NCBI RefSeq assembly: GCF_900323885.1
Contig: NZ_OOHJ01000018.1
Coordinates: 2,839,001 to 2,903,000 of the forward strand
Length of the DNA: 64,000 nt
Direction: 5' to 3'
From: [Actinomadura] parvosata subsp. kistnae
GTDB lineage: Bacteria > Actinomycetota > Actinomycetes > Streptosporangiales > Streptosporangiaceae
Under the pieces are notes generated by a model. It was given only the letters and a program-made list of their open reading frames with translations. It searched no databases and was not told the DNA's origin. This document shows positions 7,120-15,524 of the stretch, one piece after another. How positions within the stretch are numbered: position 1 is the stretch's first letter; each line of letters starts with the position of its first letter. The translations under genes and the position numbers were made by a program.

Positions 7120-8417
7120 TGGCACACGTTGAAGATCGCTGGATGAGAAAAGCGCGCGGCCCGGACGGCAAGGTGCTGCTCGACGACAAGGGCAAGCCCG
7201 TGCTCGAGCGCGATCCCGCCAGGTACGGCAAGGGCTCGCGCTGGAGGCTCCGGTACGACGGCCCGGACGGCCGCGAGAAGAATGAGTCGTTCGCGAAGAA
7301 GACGGCGGCCGAACGGCGGAAGATCGAGGTGGAGGCGGACCTGCAGCGCGGCACCTACATCGACCCAGACGCCGGCCGCATCACCTTTCGCAAGCAGGCC
7401 GAAGAGGTCCTGGAAAACCGCACCCTCGATCCTCGCTCGCGGCGCAAGATGCGCGAACGGCTGGCCAACCACGTGTACCCCGTCATCGGCGGCAAGGAGA
7501 TCGGCTGGCTGTCGCGCCGGCCGAGCGCCCTGCAGCAACTCGTGAACCACCTTGAGGCGGCCAAGCTGGCGCCCTCGTACATCGAGGTCATCATGGCCCA
7601 TGTCGGCCTGGTGTTCTCTGTCGCCATCGAGGACGAGCTGATCGTCAAGAACCCGCTCCGCTCGCCGGTCGTGAAGCTGCCGAAGGTGGTCAAGAAGAAG
7701 CTGGTCGTGTGGACGGCCGATCAGGTGCTGGACATGGCCGACGACTTACCGGATCGGTACCAGGCGGTCGTCGAGGCCGGCGCCGGTCTTGGCTTGCGAC
7801 AGGGCGAGATTTTCGGGTTCAGCCCCGATGATGTCGAGTGGTTGCGTGGCACGGCGGCCGTCAACCGTCAGCTCAAGCTCGACGACGGCACGCTCATCTT
7901 CGACTTGCCCAAGGGGGAGAAGACGCGCGAGGTTCCGCTGCCCGAGCGGGTCAAAGTCGCGCTCGCCGAGCACATGCGGCTGTTCCCGCCGGTCGAGGTG
8001 ACGCTGCCGTGGGGCGACGTCGAGGGCGATCCGGTCACGGTGCGGCTGTTCTTCACCAACACCCTGGGCGCCCCCGTCCACCCCGTCACCTTCCGCGAGG
8101 TGTGGAACAAGCGCCTGGAGCGCGTCGGCATCGTGCCGAAGCTCGCGGCCGGCGAGAAGCGCGGCCACCGCTACCGGGAGCACGGCATGCACATGCTCAG
8201 GCACTACTTCGCGAGCGTGCTCCTGACGGACGGGGAGAACCCGAAGGCGGTCGCCGACTGGATGGGGCACGCGGACGGCGGGGCGCTGCTGCTGCGGACG
8301 TACGCGCACCTGATGCCGAAGTCCGAGCAGCGGATGCGGAGGGCCATCGACGCCGCGTTGCAGCGGCCCCGCTCGGCGGCTGACGGCCCACAGACGGCCC
8401 AGGAGGGCGTGGAATGA
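7119..8417 (+). CDS. int: Tyrosine recombinase (integrase)
   Basis: This 432-residue protein has an AP2-like arm-binding N-terminus (RWRLRYDGPDGREKNESFAKK), a core-binding SAM-like domain and a catalytic domain. The active set is complete: Arg in GLRQGEIFGF (about 226), HxxR as HMLR (358-361), His in DWMGHADGG and the nucleophile Tyr in LLLRTYAHL (about 395). The ATG at 7119 overlaps the repressor stop (TGATG) and is preferred to a TTG 12 bases upstream. Such enzymes integrate elements next to their own gene, so the att site should lie in or just beyond the region ending near 8433-8700. Confidence 0.92.
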   Translation: MAHVEDRWMRKARGPDGKVLLDDKGKPVLERDPARYGKGSRWRLRYDGPDGREKNESFAKKTAAERRKIEVEADLQRGTYIDPDAGRITFRKQAEEVLENRTLDPRSRRKMRERLANHVYPVIGGKEIGWLSRRPSALQQLVNHLEAAKLAPSYIEVIMAHVGLVFSVAIEDELIVKNPLRSPVVKLPKVVKKKLVVWTADQVLDMADDLPDRYQAVVEAGAGLGLRQGEIFGFSPDDVEWLRGTAAVNRQLKLDDGTLIFDLPKGEKTREVPLPERVKVALAEHMRLFPPVEVTLPWGDVEGDPVTVRLFFTNTLGAPVHPVTFREVWNKRLERVGIVPKLAAGEKRGHRYREHGMHMLRHYFASVLLTDGENPKAVADWMGHADGGALLLRTYAHLMPKSEQRMRRAIDAALQRPRSAADGPQTAQEGVE

Positions 8418-8432
8418 GCGTTTCCGCAGGTC

Positions 8433-9203
8433 TTACCCTCCGCCCTTGGAGAAATGCTGGTAGTCCTTGGCTCCGGACCAGTAGCCGCCCCACTCCCAGC
8501 CCACCTTGGCAAAGGCCTTGACGACCTTGTCGCCAGGGTTAACCACACCTTTACCGCTAATTGGGCGCTCGGTGAACTTCTTGGCATTTTGGTGTGCCGT
8601 GCTGCCACTCGCGGTGACATATGGGTTCTCTCGGGGATTGATGTCTATTGCTTCCCCGTATGCGTGATTTGACCAGTTGCTCGACCCGGTAGCACGGCGG
8701 CAGTTGAAGGCCGAGGTGTTGTCGGCGTCGATCGAGTCGAAGTCGTCCGCCTTGTACGCGTCCACCAGCTTCATCTGCCTGATCGGCCAGCGCCAGTCGT
8801 ACAACTTCTTGAAGACCTTCTCGATGTCGCCGGTGACCGTCGCGCGCACCACCAGCTCGCCGGTGTGCGGCTTGCCGTCGAAGCCCCAGTACGACAGCGT
8901 GACCAGCCGCAGGTCCCGGTAGTGGACCGGGCAGCCGGGGCGCCACGAGTACGGGAGCCGGTCGCGGGAGACCCGCGAGACCTTGGAACTGAACGCGGGC
9001 GGCCCCGTGGACGAGGGCGTCGCGGGCGATTCTTCGAGCGCCTGGTCGTCGGGCGCCGAGGTCGTGGAGGCAGGCGCGGGCACGGTGTCGGTCACGGTGT
9101 CGGTCACGGTGTCTGGCACGGTGTCGGGCACACTGGCCGGCTGTCCCGCGCCGCACGAAACGGCCCCGAGCACCACGAGCGCCAAGGCGGCAGCACGTCT
9201 CAT
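8433..9203 (-). CDS. Secreted M15-family D-Ala-D-Ala carboxypeptidase-like protein
   Basis: This 256-residue product begins MRRAAALALVVLGAVSCG, a signal peptide with a possible lipobox (AVSC). A Thr/Pro/Val linker encoded by 12-bp tandem repeats (about 9079-9131) follows. The catalytic domain has the M15 zinc motif NHAYGEAIDINP and the later DYQHFS, supplying the His, Asp and His ligands. It should cleave peptidoglycan peptides outside the membrane. The 3' part (about 8540-8690) uses codons such as ATA, AAT, CAA and AAA that are rare in the rest of the gene and its neighbours, which suggests that this end came with the adjacent element. Confidence 0.85.
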   Translation of the reverse strand: MRRAAALALVVLGAVSCGAGQPASVPDTVPDTVTDTVTDTVPAPASTTSAPDDQALEESPATPSSTGPPAFSSKVSRVSRDRLPYSWRPGCPVHYRDLRLVTLSYWGFDGKPHTGELVVRATVTGDIEKVFKKLYDWRWPIRQMKLVDAYKADDFDSIDADNTSAFNCRRATGSSNWSNHAYGEAIDINPRENPYVTASGSTAHQNAKKFTERPISGKGVVNPGDKVVKAFAKVGWEWGGYWSGAKDYQHFSKGGG

Positions 9204-9397
9204 CTGGCCACCATATGCGACGTCCGGCCAGGTCAGGGGACTATCGGCGCCGTCCGTGACCCTCGCGTCGCCTGAGGCGAGGGCCGAGAGGACGAGCGGG
9301 CGAGGAGCGAGGGTCAGGGGACGAGCGAGGCGGGCGGGTCGAGGGTGCGCGCGGGTCGAGGGTGCGCGCGGGGGCGAGCGACGAGGCGGGGCGCGGG
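9204..9397. other. Intergenic region with a short tandem repeat
   Basis: A 17-bp unit GGGTCGAGGGTGCGCGC is repeated head to tail at 9336-9352 and 9353-9369 in a GAGCG-rich stretch. No gene, promoter consensus or clear terminator is recognised between the stress-protein gene and the M15 gene. Confidence 0.5.
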
Positions 9398-9886
9398 TCA
9401 GGGGACGACCAGCACCGTACGATGGGCGCGTTTGGCCAGATGGGCCGCCACCGAGCCGCGCCACGGCGACCGCGAGCGCCCCACCACGATGCCGTCGGCC
9501 ATGTGGGTGCTGGCCAGGCTCTCCAGCGCCCTGGCCGGGTCGCCGCGCAGGCTGACGAACTGCCACGGCACCCCGGCGTCGCGCAGCTCGTCCCGCAGCT
9601 CCTCGGCGAGGTCGGCGGCCGAGTCGGGGATGATCGGCGACCCGGCGAAGAACCAGAGGGAGGCGGTGTTCAGCGACTCCACGAACGCGATGAGCAACGC
9701 GGCGCCGTCGCGCCGGGCGAGCCCGGCCGCGTACGCGAGCGCGTTGCGGCTCGGGCCCGATCCATCGAAGCCGACCACGAGCAGGCCGGCGCCGTCCTTG
9801 CCGATCTCGAACCGCCCCGCGGGGAGCCGGCCCGTCGTGGGCTCCCACCGCGGGTCGGCACCAGGGTCAGCACCACTGCCGTACAC
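9398..9886 (-). CDS. Universal stress protein (UspA fold)
   Basis: The 162-residue protein is a single Usp domain: the first strand LLVVGFDGSGPSRNALAYAAGLARRDG, a central RGDPARALESLA, and a C-terminal ADGIVVGRSRSP...GSVAAHLAKRAHRTVLVVP. The GxxG...GS nucleotide loop is partly degenerate (GRSRSPWRGSV), so ATP binding is uncertain. The start is 13 bp after the preceding SPW-like gene, which makes it part of the leftward operon led by the MFS exporter. The exact role is unknown; this family acts in stress survival. Confidence 0.85.
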   Translation of the reverse strand: MYGSGADPGADPRWEPTTGRLPAGRFEIGKDGAGLLVVGFDGSGPSRNALAYAAGLARRDGAALLIAFVESLNTASLWFFAGSPIIPDSAADLAEELRDELRDAGVPWQFVSLRGDPARALESLASTHMADGIVVGRSRSPWRGSVAAHLAKRAHRTVLVVP

Positions 9887-9899
9887 GGCATGACTCGCG

Positions 9900-10136
9900 T
9901 CAGGAGTCGGCGTGCTTGCCGCGGCGGGCGAGGTCGCGCAGGGCGTCGGCCGCGTAGATCACGAGGGCGACGAACGAGAGCGCGGCGATCCCGCCGCCGA
10001 GCCACAGGTCGTTGACCGTCGCGTCCACGTAGGAGGCGCCGCGCGGCTGGTAGCCGACCGCGAAGGGGGCCGCGACCAGCCAGAGGCCGGCGAGGAACAG
10101 CACGATCAGGGCGCCGACGCCCAGTTTGGCCTTCAT
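9900..10136 (-). CDS. Small SPW-repeat-like membrane protein
   Basis: The 78-residue protein has two transmembrane helices (about 5-25 and 45-65). The segment GLWLVAAPFAVGYQP followed by a WLGGG turn recalls the SPW repeat of bacterial inner-membrane proteins. Its ATG overlaps the stop of the preceding, related gene by four bases. It is probably a duplicate of that gene. The function of the family is not established. Confidence 0.7.
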   Translation of the reverse strand: MKAKLGVGALIVLFLAGLWLVAAPFAVGYQPRGASYVDATVNDLWLGGGIAALSFVALVIYAADALRDLARRGKHADS

Positions 10137-10561
10137 CGGTTCTCCTCCATCCCGACCAGGGGGGCCTTGCCGTTCTGGCGGTGCTCGCCAGTGCGGGGGT
10201 TGTGGTTGAGGTCCTCGCGCAGCGCCTCGACGAGCGGTGCGAGCAGGGTGGCCAGCTCGGCGGAGCTGGCCTGCGGGGCGGCGGCCACGGGGACGGGCTC
10301 CGGCTCGGGCTCGGCCTGGCGCGGCTTGGGCACGACGAGGCCGCGGACGACGAGCTCCTCGTGGATGGCGAGCACGAAGGCGATCGCGCCCACGAGGCCC
10401 ACGACGGCGACGCCGAGGCCGGTGAAGAACTCGGACTGGGTGGCGTTCGTCCAGTCGGCGTCCTCCGGCTGCGTGCCGAGGGCGAAGGGGGCGATCATCA
10501 GCCACAGCCCGGCCAGGACGGCCAGGGCCGCCGCGACGGCGCCCACGAACTTGCGGATCAT
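10133..10561 (-). CDS. SPW-repeat-like membrane protein with a cytoplasmic tail
   Basis: The 142-residue protein carries two N-terminal membrane helices with GLWLMIAPFALGTQPEDADW between them, matching the shorter downstream paralogue. A Pro/Glu-rich linker (PRQAEPEPEPVPVAAAPQ) and an amphipathic helix (LATLLAPLVEALREDL) follow. It overlaps both neighbouring genes by four bases, so it is co-translated with the MFS exporter upstream. A role in membrane stress or exporter support is inference from the operon only. Confidence 0.7.
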   Translation of the reverse strand: MIRKFVGAVAAALAVLAGLWLMIAPFALGTQPEDADWTNATQSEFFTGLGVAVVGLVGAIAFVLAIHEELVVRGLVVPKPRQAEPEPEPVPVAAAPQASSAELATLLAPLVEALREDLNHNPRTGEHRQNGKAPLVGMEENR

Positions 10562-12369
10562 TGAGAGATTCCTCCTGTGACGAGGTCTTTCTGTGGGGGC
10601 GTGGCCTGCGCGATCAGAGCGCGCGAGGTGGGCCGCAGCACGGTGTGCACGACCGATCTCGCCCGCTCGCGCTCTGAGCGGTCGTCAGGCGGCGCCAGCT
10701 TGGCGACGGCGGTGAGGAGCGCGGAGCGCTCGCCGTTCACCCGCTCGACGCGCTGGGAGATGAGCTCCAGCAGCAGCCCGGCGAGGACGAGGTCGTCCTT
10801 GCTGAGCGGCTTGGGCTCGGGGGTCGCGGGGCCGCTCGTCCCGCGCAGCGGCAGCTCCTTGAGGAAGAGCGTGGCGAGGAAGCCGAGCAGCGCGATGGGC
10901 ACGCCGACCATGAAGACGGTCTCCAGGCCGCGCGTGAACGCCTCCAGCACGATGTTCTTGATCGGCGCCGGCAGCATCTGGATCTGGCTGGGGCTGCCGA
11001 GCTTGACGTCGGCGCCGCCGGCGGCCTGGATGTGGGCGGCGGCGAACATCTCGGCGATCTCGTCCTTGAGGCGGCTCGTCAGGATGGCGCCGAACGCGGC
11101 CACGCCCACGGCGCCGCCCAGCGACCGGAAGAACGACACGCCGGACGTGGTGGAGGCCATGTCGCGCAGCTCGGAGCCGTTCTGCGCGGCCAGGATGAGC
11201 ATCTGCATGGACAGGCCGAGCCCGATGCCCAGCACGGCCACGTCGAACCCGATCAGCCATTCGCTGGAGTCGACGTGCAGGCGGGACAGCAGGAACAGGC
11301 CGACCGCCACGATGAGCAGGCCGGCGACCGGGAAGATCTTCCACTTGCCGGTCTGGGTGACGATCTTGCCGGAGATCACGCCGGCCAGGAACAGCGCCAC
11401 CACCATGGGCAGCGTCATCAGACCGGACTTCGTCGGGCTGAGCCCCTTGACGATCTGCAGGTACTGCGGCAGGTAGATCATCGCGCCGAACATCGCCATG
11501 CCGACGAACAGCGAGGCGAGGCTGGTCAGCACGAACGTGCGGTTGCGGAACAGGCGGGGCGGCAGGATCGGGTTGCGGGCGGTCCGCTCGGACAGCACCG
11601 CGAGGGCCAGCATGAGCAGGGCGACCGCACCCAGGAAGTACGTCCAGCCGGAGTTCCACTCGAACTCGTTGCCGCCCAGCGTCAGCAGCAGCATCAGCGC
11701 GCTCGCGCTGGCCGTGATGGTCGTGGCGCCCCAGATGTCGATCGAGGTGCTGCGCTTGACCTTCGGCAGCTTCAGCACCTTCTGGATGACGATGAACGAC
11801 ACGAGGGCGAACGGCACGACGACGTAGAAGCACCAGCGCCAGCCGAGCCAGTCGGCGTCCACGATGAACCCGCCGAGCAGCGGCCCCGCGACGGTGGAGA
11901 TGCCGAAGACGGCCCCCATGTAGCCGGAGTAGCGGCCACGCTCGCGGGGGGAGACGATGTCCCCGAGGATCACCTGGGCCAGAGCCGACAGGCCACCGAC
12001 ACCCAGGCCCTGTACGGCGCGGGCGGCGATGAGCTGCCCCATGTTCTGGGACAGGCCCGCCACCAGCGACGCCGCGACGAACAACCCCAGCGCGGTCTGG
12101 AAGAGCAACTTGCGGCCGAACAGGTCGGACAGCTTGCCCCACAGTGGCGTGGAGACCGTCATCGTCAGCATGGTCGCGCTCGCGACCCATGAGTACTGGT
12201 CCTGACCGCCTAGCTCGCCCACGATCGTCGGCAGCGCGGTGCCCACCACGGAGGTCGAGATCATCGACGTGAGCATCGCGAGCATCAGCCCGGACATGAC
12301 CTCGAGGATCTCGCGGTGGGTGTAGGTGCGCTGCTTCGTGGGTGATGCGGCCTGCGCCTGGGCTACCAA
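10558..12369 (-). CDS. MFS multidrug exporter, DHA2 family
   Basis: The 603-residue integral membrane protein has the hydrophobic pattern of a 14-helix drug:H+ antiporter. Motif A-like GKLSDLFGRK lies after the second helix, RAVQGLGVGG after the fourth and GPLLGGF in the antiporter motif C position. An extended cytoplasmic C-terminus with charged helices is unusual. TTG at 12369 is chosen because AAGGGGA lies nine bases upstream. The gene is divergent from a TetR regulator and leads an operon with two SPW-like proteins. The exported compound cannot be told. Confidence 0.85.
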   Translation of the reverse strand: MVAQAQAASPTKQRTYTHREILEVMSGLMLAMLTSMISTSVVGTALPTIVGELGGQDQYSWVASATMLTMTVSTPLWGKLSDLFGRKLLFQTALGLFVAASLVAGLSQNMGQLIAARAVQGLGVGGLSALAQVILGDIVSPRERGRYSGYMGAVFGISTVAGPLLGGFIVDADWLGWRWCFYVVVPFALVSFIVIQKVLKLPKVKRSTSIDIWGATTITASASALMLLLTLGGNEFEWNSGWTYFLGAVALLMLALAVLSERTARNPILPPRLFRNRTFVLTSLASLFVGMAMFGAMIYLPQYLQIVKGLSPTKSGLMTLPMVVALFLAGVISGKIVTQTGKWKIFPVAGLLIVAVGLFLLSRLHVDSSEWLIGFDVAVLGIGLGLSMQMLILAAQNGSELRDMASTTSGVSFFRSLGGAVGVAAFGAILTSRLKDEIAEMFAAAHIQAAGGADVKLGSPSQIQMLPAPIKNIVLEAFTRGLETVFMVGVPIALLGFLATLFLKELPLRGTSGPATPEPKPLSKDDLVLAGLLLELISQRVERVNGERSALLTAVAKLAPPDDRSERERARSVVHTVLRPTSRALIAQATPPQKDLVTGGISQ

Positions 12370-12465
12370 GACACAACATCCCCTTCTTACAGATTTATCC
12401 CACTTGAGTATACGCATGTTTACTAGCCGCGCGGTAAGTGGGTGTGCGCCCAGTAGAGTGCGGGC
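12370..12465. promoter_or_regulatory. Divergent promoter with candidate TetR operator
   Basis: The 96-bp gap between the exporter and its TetR-type regulator is AT-richer than its surroundings. The imperfect palindrome GTATACGCATGTTTAC at 12408-12423 is the best operator candidate. The arrangement is the usual one for a repressor controlling a neighbouring drug exporter and itself. Confidence 0.45.
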
Positions 12466-13026
12466 ATGAACCCCCAGGTGACTGAGGCCAGGCCGCGCGA
12501 CCGTGAGGCCACCCGGGAGCGCATCCTGCAAGCCGCTCGCACCCTGTTCGGCGAGCAGGGTTACGAGCAGGTGACCGTCCGCGCGATCGCCGCGGCGGCC
12601 GACGCCAACATCGCCCTGGTGGGCCGCTACTTCGGGTCGAAGGCGGGGCTCTTCGCCGCGGTCCTGCAAGGCGAGCCGACCTTCAGCGAGCTCTTCACCG
12701 GCAGCCGCGAGGAGCTGCCCCGGCGGCTGGCGGAGTACGCGGCCCAGCGCATGCGGCACCCGCCCGACAGCCCCATCCTGCGCACGCTCGAACGCTCGGC
12801 CTACCACCCGGAGGTGGCGGCGGCGGCCAGGGAGCGGCTGATCTCGGCGGTGCTCGGCCCGCTGGAGGCCACGCTCAGCGGCCCCGACGCGCACGCCCGC
12901 GCCCGCATGGCCGTCTCCGTCGTGCTCGGCATCGGCGCCATGCGCCGCCGCGTCGGCCCCGAGGAGCCGACGCCTGCCGACGTCGACCGGCTGACCGCCG
13001 TCTTCCGCGCGTGCCTGGCCGATTGA
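12466..13026 (+). CDS. TetR-family transcriptional regulator
   Basis: This 186-residue protein has an N-terminal TetR helix-turn-helix (ATRERILQAARTLFGEQGYEQVTVRAIAAAADANIALVGRYFGSKAGLF in outline, about residues 14-60) and a helical ligand-binding C-terminal domain. It is divergent from the MFS exporter at 12369. By analogy with TetR/exporter pairs it probably represses that exporter until a ligand binds; the ligand is unknown. Confidence 0.9.
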   Translation: MNPQVTEARPRDREATRERILQAARTLFGEQGYEQVTVRAIAAAADANIALVGRYFGSKAGLFAAVLQGEPTFSELFTGSREELPRRLAEYAAQRMRHPPDSPILRTLERSAYHPEVAAAARERLISAVLGPLEATLSGPDAHARARMAVSVVLGIGAMRRRVGPEEPTPADVDRLTAVFRACLAD

Positions 13027-13127
13027 AACTTTCACCGCTCATCAGGCCGCTGACCTGCGGCGGTGCGGTGCGGATCGACCCGATGTCTTTGTCCGGCCCC
13101 GAACGCTACCTAGCATCCGGGGTGCCC

Positions 13128-13143
13128 GTGGGAGCGCTCCCAC
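13128..13143. promoter_or_regulatory. CebR/CelR-type operator of the cellulase gene
   Basis: GTGGGAGCGCTCCCAC is a perfect 16-bp palindrome lying 22 bp upstream of the cellulase ATG. Its core TGGGAGCGCTCCCA is the known binding sequence of the LacI-type cellulose-utilisation repressors CebR (Streptomyces) and CelR (Thermobifida). Control by a cello-oligosaccharide-responsive repressor is therefore expected. No such repressor gene is in the window. Confidence 0.85.
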
Positions 13144-13164
13144 CCGACGGACGGAGTTATCTAC

Positions 13165-14474
13165 ATGTCTCGCAGAAGGCCCATGTTGGCGATGCTCGTC
13201 ACGGCGGCCGCGATGGCGGCGGCCGGGGCGGTCGTCCTGTCCACCCCCAGCGCGCAGGCCGCCGACTCCGCTTTCTACGTGGATCCGCAGACCAACGCCG
13301 CCAAATGGGTGGCCGCCAACCCGAACGACAGCCGCACCCCCGTGATCAGGGACCGCATCGCCGCCGTCCCGCAGGGCCGCTGGTTCGCCAGCTACAACCC
13401 CTCCACCGTGCGCAGCCAGGTGGACGCCTACGTCGGCGCCGCCGCCGCGGCCGGCAAGATCCCGATCATGGCCGTGTACGCCATGCCGAACCGCGACTGC
13501 GGCGGCGCCAGCGCGGGCGGCGCGCCCGACCACACCGCCTACCGCGCCTGGATCGACCAGATCGCGGCCGGTCTGGCGGGCCGGCCCGCCTCCATCATCC
13601 TGGAGCCCGACGCCCTGGCGATCATGACGAACTGCATGAACGCCTCCGAGCAGGCCCAGGTCAAGGCGTCCATGGCGTACGCGGGCAAGAAGCTCAAGCA
13701 GGCGTCGTCGCAGGCCAAGGTGTACTTCGACATCGGCCACGACGGCTGGCTGTCGGCCTCCGAGGCCGCCTCCCGGCTGAACGGCGCCGACGTGGCCAAC
13801 AGCGCCGACGGCATCGCGCTCAACACCTCGAACTACCGGGCCACGCCGGGCCTCGTCTCGTACGCGAAGAGCATCATCGCGGCGACCGGCGTGTCCAGGC
13901 TGAAGGCGGTCATCGACACCAGCCGCAACGGCAACGGCCCGGCCGGCAGCGAGTGGTGCGACCCGGCGGGCCGCGCCACCGGCACCTGGAGCACCACCCA
14001 GACGGGCGACTCCGCGATCGACGCCTACCTGTGGGTCAAGCCTCCGGGCGAGGCGGACGGCTGCATCGCGGCGGCCGGGCAGTTCGTGCCGCAGCGCGCG
14101 TACGACCTGGCGGTGGCGGCCGGCGGCACCTCCGAGCCGACGGGGGCCCGACCGGGGGCCCGACGGGCGGGCCCGGCGGGTGCACCGCCACGTACAAGGT
14201 GACGAGCTCCTGGTCGGGCGGCTTCCAGGGTGAGGTCAGCGTGAAGAACACCGGCTCGTCGCAGACGAGCGGCTGGAAGGTCGCCTGGACGCTCCCGAGC
14301 GGCCAGACCATCTCGCAGCTCTGGAACGGCAACCTGTCCGGCACGAGCGGCTCCGTCAGCGTCACGAACCTCAACTGGAACGGCACGCTGGCCGCGGGGG
14401 CGAGCACCACGTTCGGCTTCCTCGTCAACGGCCAGAGCGGCACCCCGTCAACGGTCACCTGTACCGCGTCATGA
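13165..14474 (+). CDS. Secreted GH6 cellulase with CBM2, broken by a frameshift in the linker
   Basis: The first frame encodes a signal peptide (MSRRRPMLAMLVTAAAMAAA, cleavage after SAQA) and a glycoside hydrolase family 6 domain. Family hallmarks are present: YAMPNRDCGG with the acid Asp, IILEPDALA and the C-terminal WVKPPGEADG. After GGTSEPTG the frame is lost at a G5 run (14142-14146) and stops at 14202. The other frame continues the TGGP linker and a complete CBM2 (CTATYKVTSSWSGGFQGEV to GTPSTVTCTAS), ending at 14474. One extra G restores a single protein of about 436 residues. It should hydrolyse cellulose outside the cell; as written the enzyme would lack its binding module. Confidence 0.85.
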
Positions 14475-14479
14475 AATAA

Positions 14480-14535
14480 CGCGCCTTTCGCGGCTGTTGT
14501 CCACTGCCAGGTCGAACCGCTCTGCGAAAGGCGCG
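14480..14535 (+). terminator. Long-loop inverted repeat after the cellulase gene
   Basis: CGCGCCTTTCGC (14480-14491) and GCGAAAGGCGCG (14524-14535) are perfect 12-bp complements separated by 32 bases. The first arm starts a few bases after the cellulase stop; the second contains the GAAAGG ribosome-binding sequence of the next gene. It may act as a terminator and, in read-through RNA, hide that site. Confidence 0.5.
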
Positions 14536-14540
14536 TACTC

Positions 14541-15524
14541 ATGGCTCTGCCGCTGTCCATCCTTGATCTGGCACACATAGGCGAGGGCGAGACCGCGGCG
14601 GACAGTTTCGCCGCCAGCGTGACCCTGGCCCAGCGGGCCGAGGAGCTCGGTTACCGGCGCATCTGGTACGCCGAGCACCACAACATGGACAGCATCGCCT
14701 CGTCGGCCACGAGCGTGCTCATCGCCCACGTCGCCGCCCACACCCGGACGATCCGCCTGGGAGCGGGCGGCGTCATGCTGCCCAACCACTCCCCGCTGAC
14801 CATCGCCGAGCAGTTCGGGACGCTGGAGACGCTGCACCCGGGCCGCATCGACCTCGGGCTCGGCCGGGCGCCCGGCAGCGACCAGAACACGATGCGGGCG
14901 CTGCGCCGCAGCCCCGCCGCCGCCGACTCCTTCCCGCAGGACGTGCTGGAGCTGCAGGGCTATCTGACCGGCGAGACCCGCATCCCCGGCGTCAACGCCA
15001 CCCCCGGCAAGGGCACGAACGTGCCGCTCTACATCCTCGGCTCCTCCCTGTTCGGGGCGCAGCTCGCCGCCATGCTCGGCCTGCCGTACGCGTTCGCCTC
15101 GCACTTCGCGCCGGCCGCGCTGGAGGAGGCCATCGCGGTCTACCGGCAGGAGTTCAAGCCGTCGGCGCAGCTCGCCGAGCCGTACGTGATCGCCGCCCTG
15201 AACGTGATCGCGGCCGAGACCAAGGAGGAGGCCGAGGAGCAGTTCCTGGCCTCCAAGCGGCTCAGGGTGAGCCGGTTCCTCGGGCGGGGCCGCACGTTCA
15301 CCACCGAGGAGGCCGACATGATCCTCGACTCGCCGGCCGGGCAGCAGCTCGTGCAGATGGCGAAGTACTCGGCCGTCGGCGACCCCGCCGAGGTGAAGGC
15401 GTACGTGGAGCGCTTCGCCGCGCACACGGGGGCGGACGAGCTGATCGTGGCGTTCTCGGCGCCCGACAGGAAGGCGTGGCTGCGCTCGGCGGAGCTGCTC
15501 GCGGAGCAGCTCATCAGCGCCTGA
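14541..15524 (+). CDS. LLM-class flavin-dependent monooxygenase
   Basis: The 327-residue protein is a bacterial luciferase-like TIM barrel: LAHIGEGETAADSF, AEELGYRRIWYAEHHNM, the HTRTIRLGAGGVMLPNHSP strand and LHPGRIDLGLGRAPGSDQ are typical of the single-subunit group. These enzymes use reduced flavin and oxygen on small organic substrates; the substrate is unknown. A GAAAGG sequence sits 10 bases before the ATG inside an inverted repeat. The stop is directly abutted by the stop of the convergent gene at 15525. Confidence 0.88.
   Translation: MALPLSILDLAHIGEGETAADSFAASVTLAQRAEELGYRRIWYAEHHNMDSIASSATSVLIAHVAAHTRTIRLGAGGVMLPNHSPLTIAEQFGTLETLHPGRIDLGLGRAPGSDQNTMRALRRSPAAADSFPQDVLELQGYLTGETRIPGVNATPGKGTNVPLYILGSSLFGAQLAAMLGLPYAFASHFAPAALEEAIAVYRQEFKPSAQLAEPYVIAALNVIAAETKEEAEEQFLASKRLRVSRFLGRGRTFTTEEADMILDSPAGQQLVQMAKYSAVGDPAEVKAYVERFAAHTGADELIVAFSAPDRKAWLRSAELLAEQLISA

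Larger units (their letters stand above)
1..8432. mobile_element. Right part of a phage-like or integrative element, truncated at the window start
   Basis: The segment shows a temperate-element layout: a leftward operon of excisionase, antirepressor, replication initiator and DnaC-like loader (5380 to 265), a divergent repressor, and a tyrosine integrase at the right boundary. Base composition is uneven, with the repressor gene clearly more AT-rich than the flanks. No structural phage genes, TraB-type translocase or relaxase lie inside the window, so prophage and AICE cannot be told apart. The right boundary is set only by the integrase end and the first chromosomal gene; no tRNA target is visible. 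Confidence 0.75.

Noticed and set aside
9336..9369. 17-bp tandem repeat as a CRISPR or att site
   Set aside because: There are only two head-to-tail copies without spacers, in a GAGCG-rich low-complexity stretch.
8433..9848. A longer M15 protein starting near 9848
   Set aside because: The extension is antisense-like low-complexity sequence over the universal stress protein gene. The ATG at 9203 gives a proper signal peptide.
13011..14130. Upstream extension of the CBM2 frame as a separate long gene
   Set aside because: Its N-terminal part is the off-frame shadow of the GH6 domain; only the portion after about 14140 is real and belongs to the cellulase.
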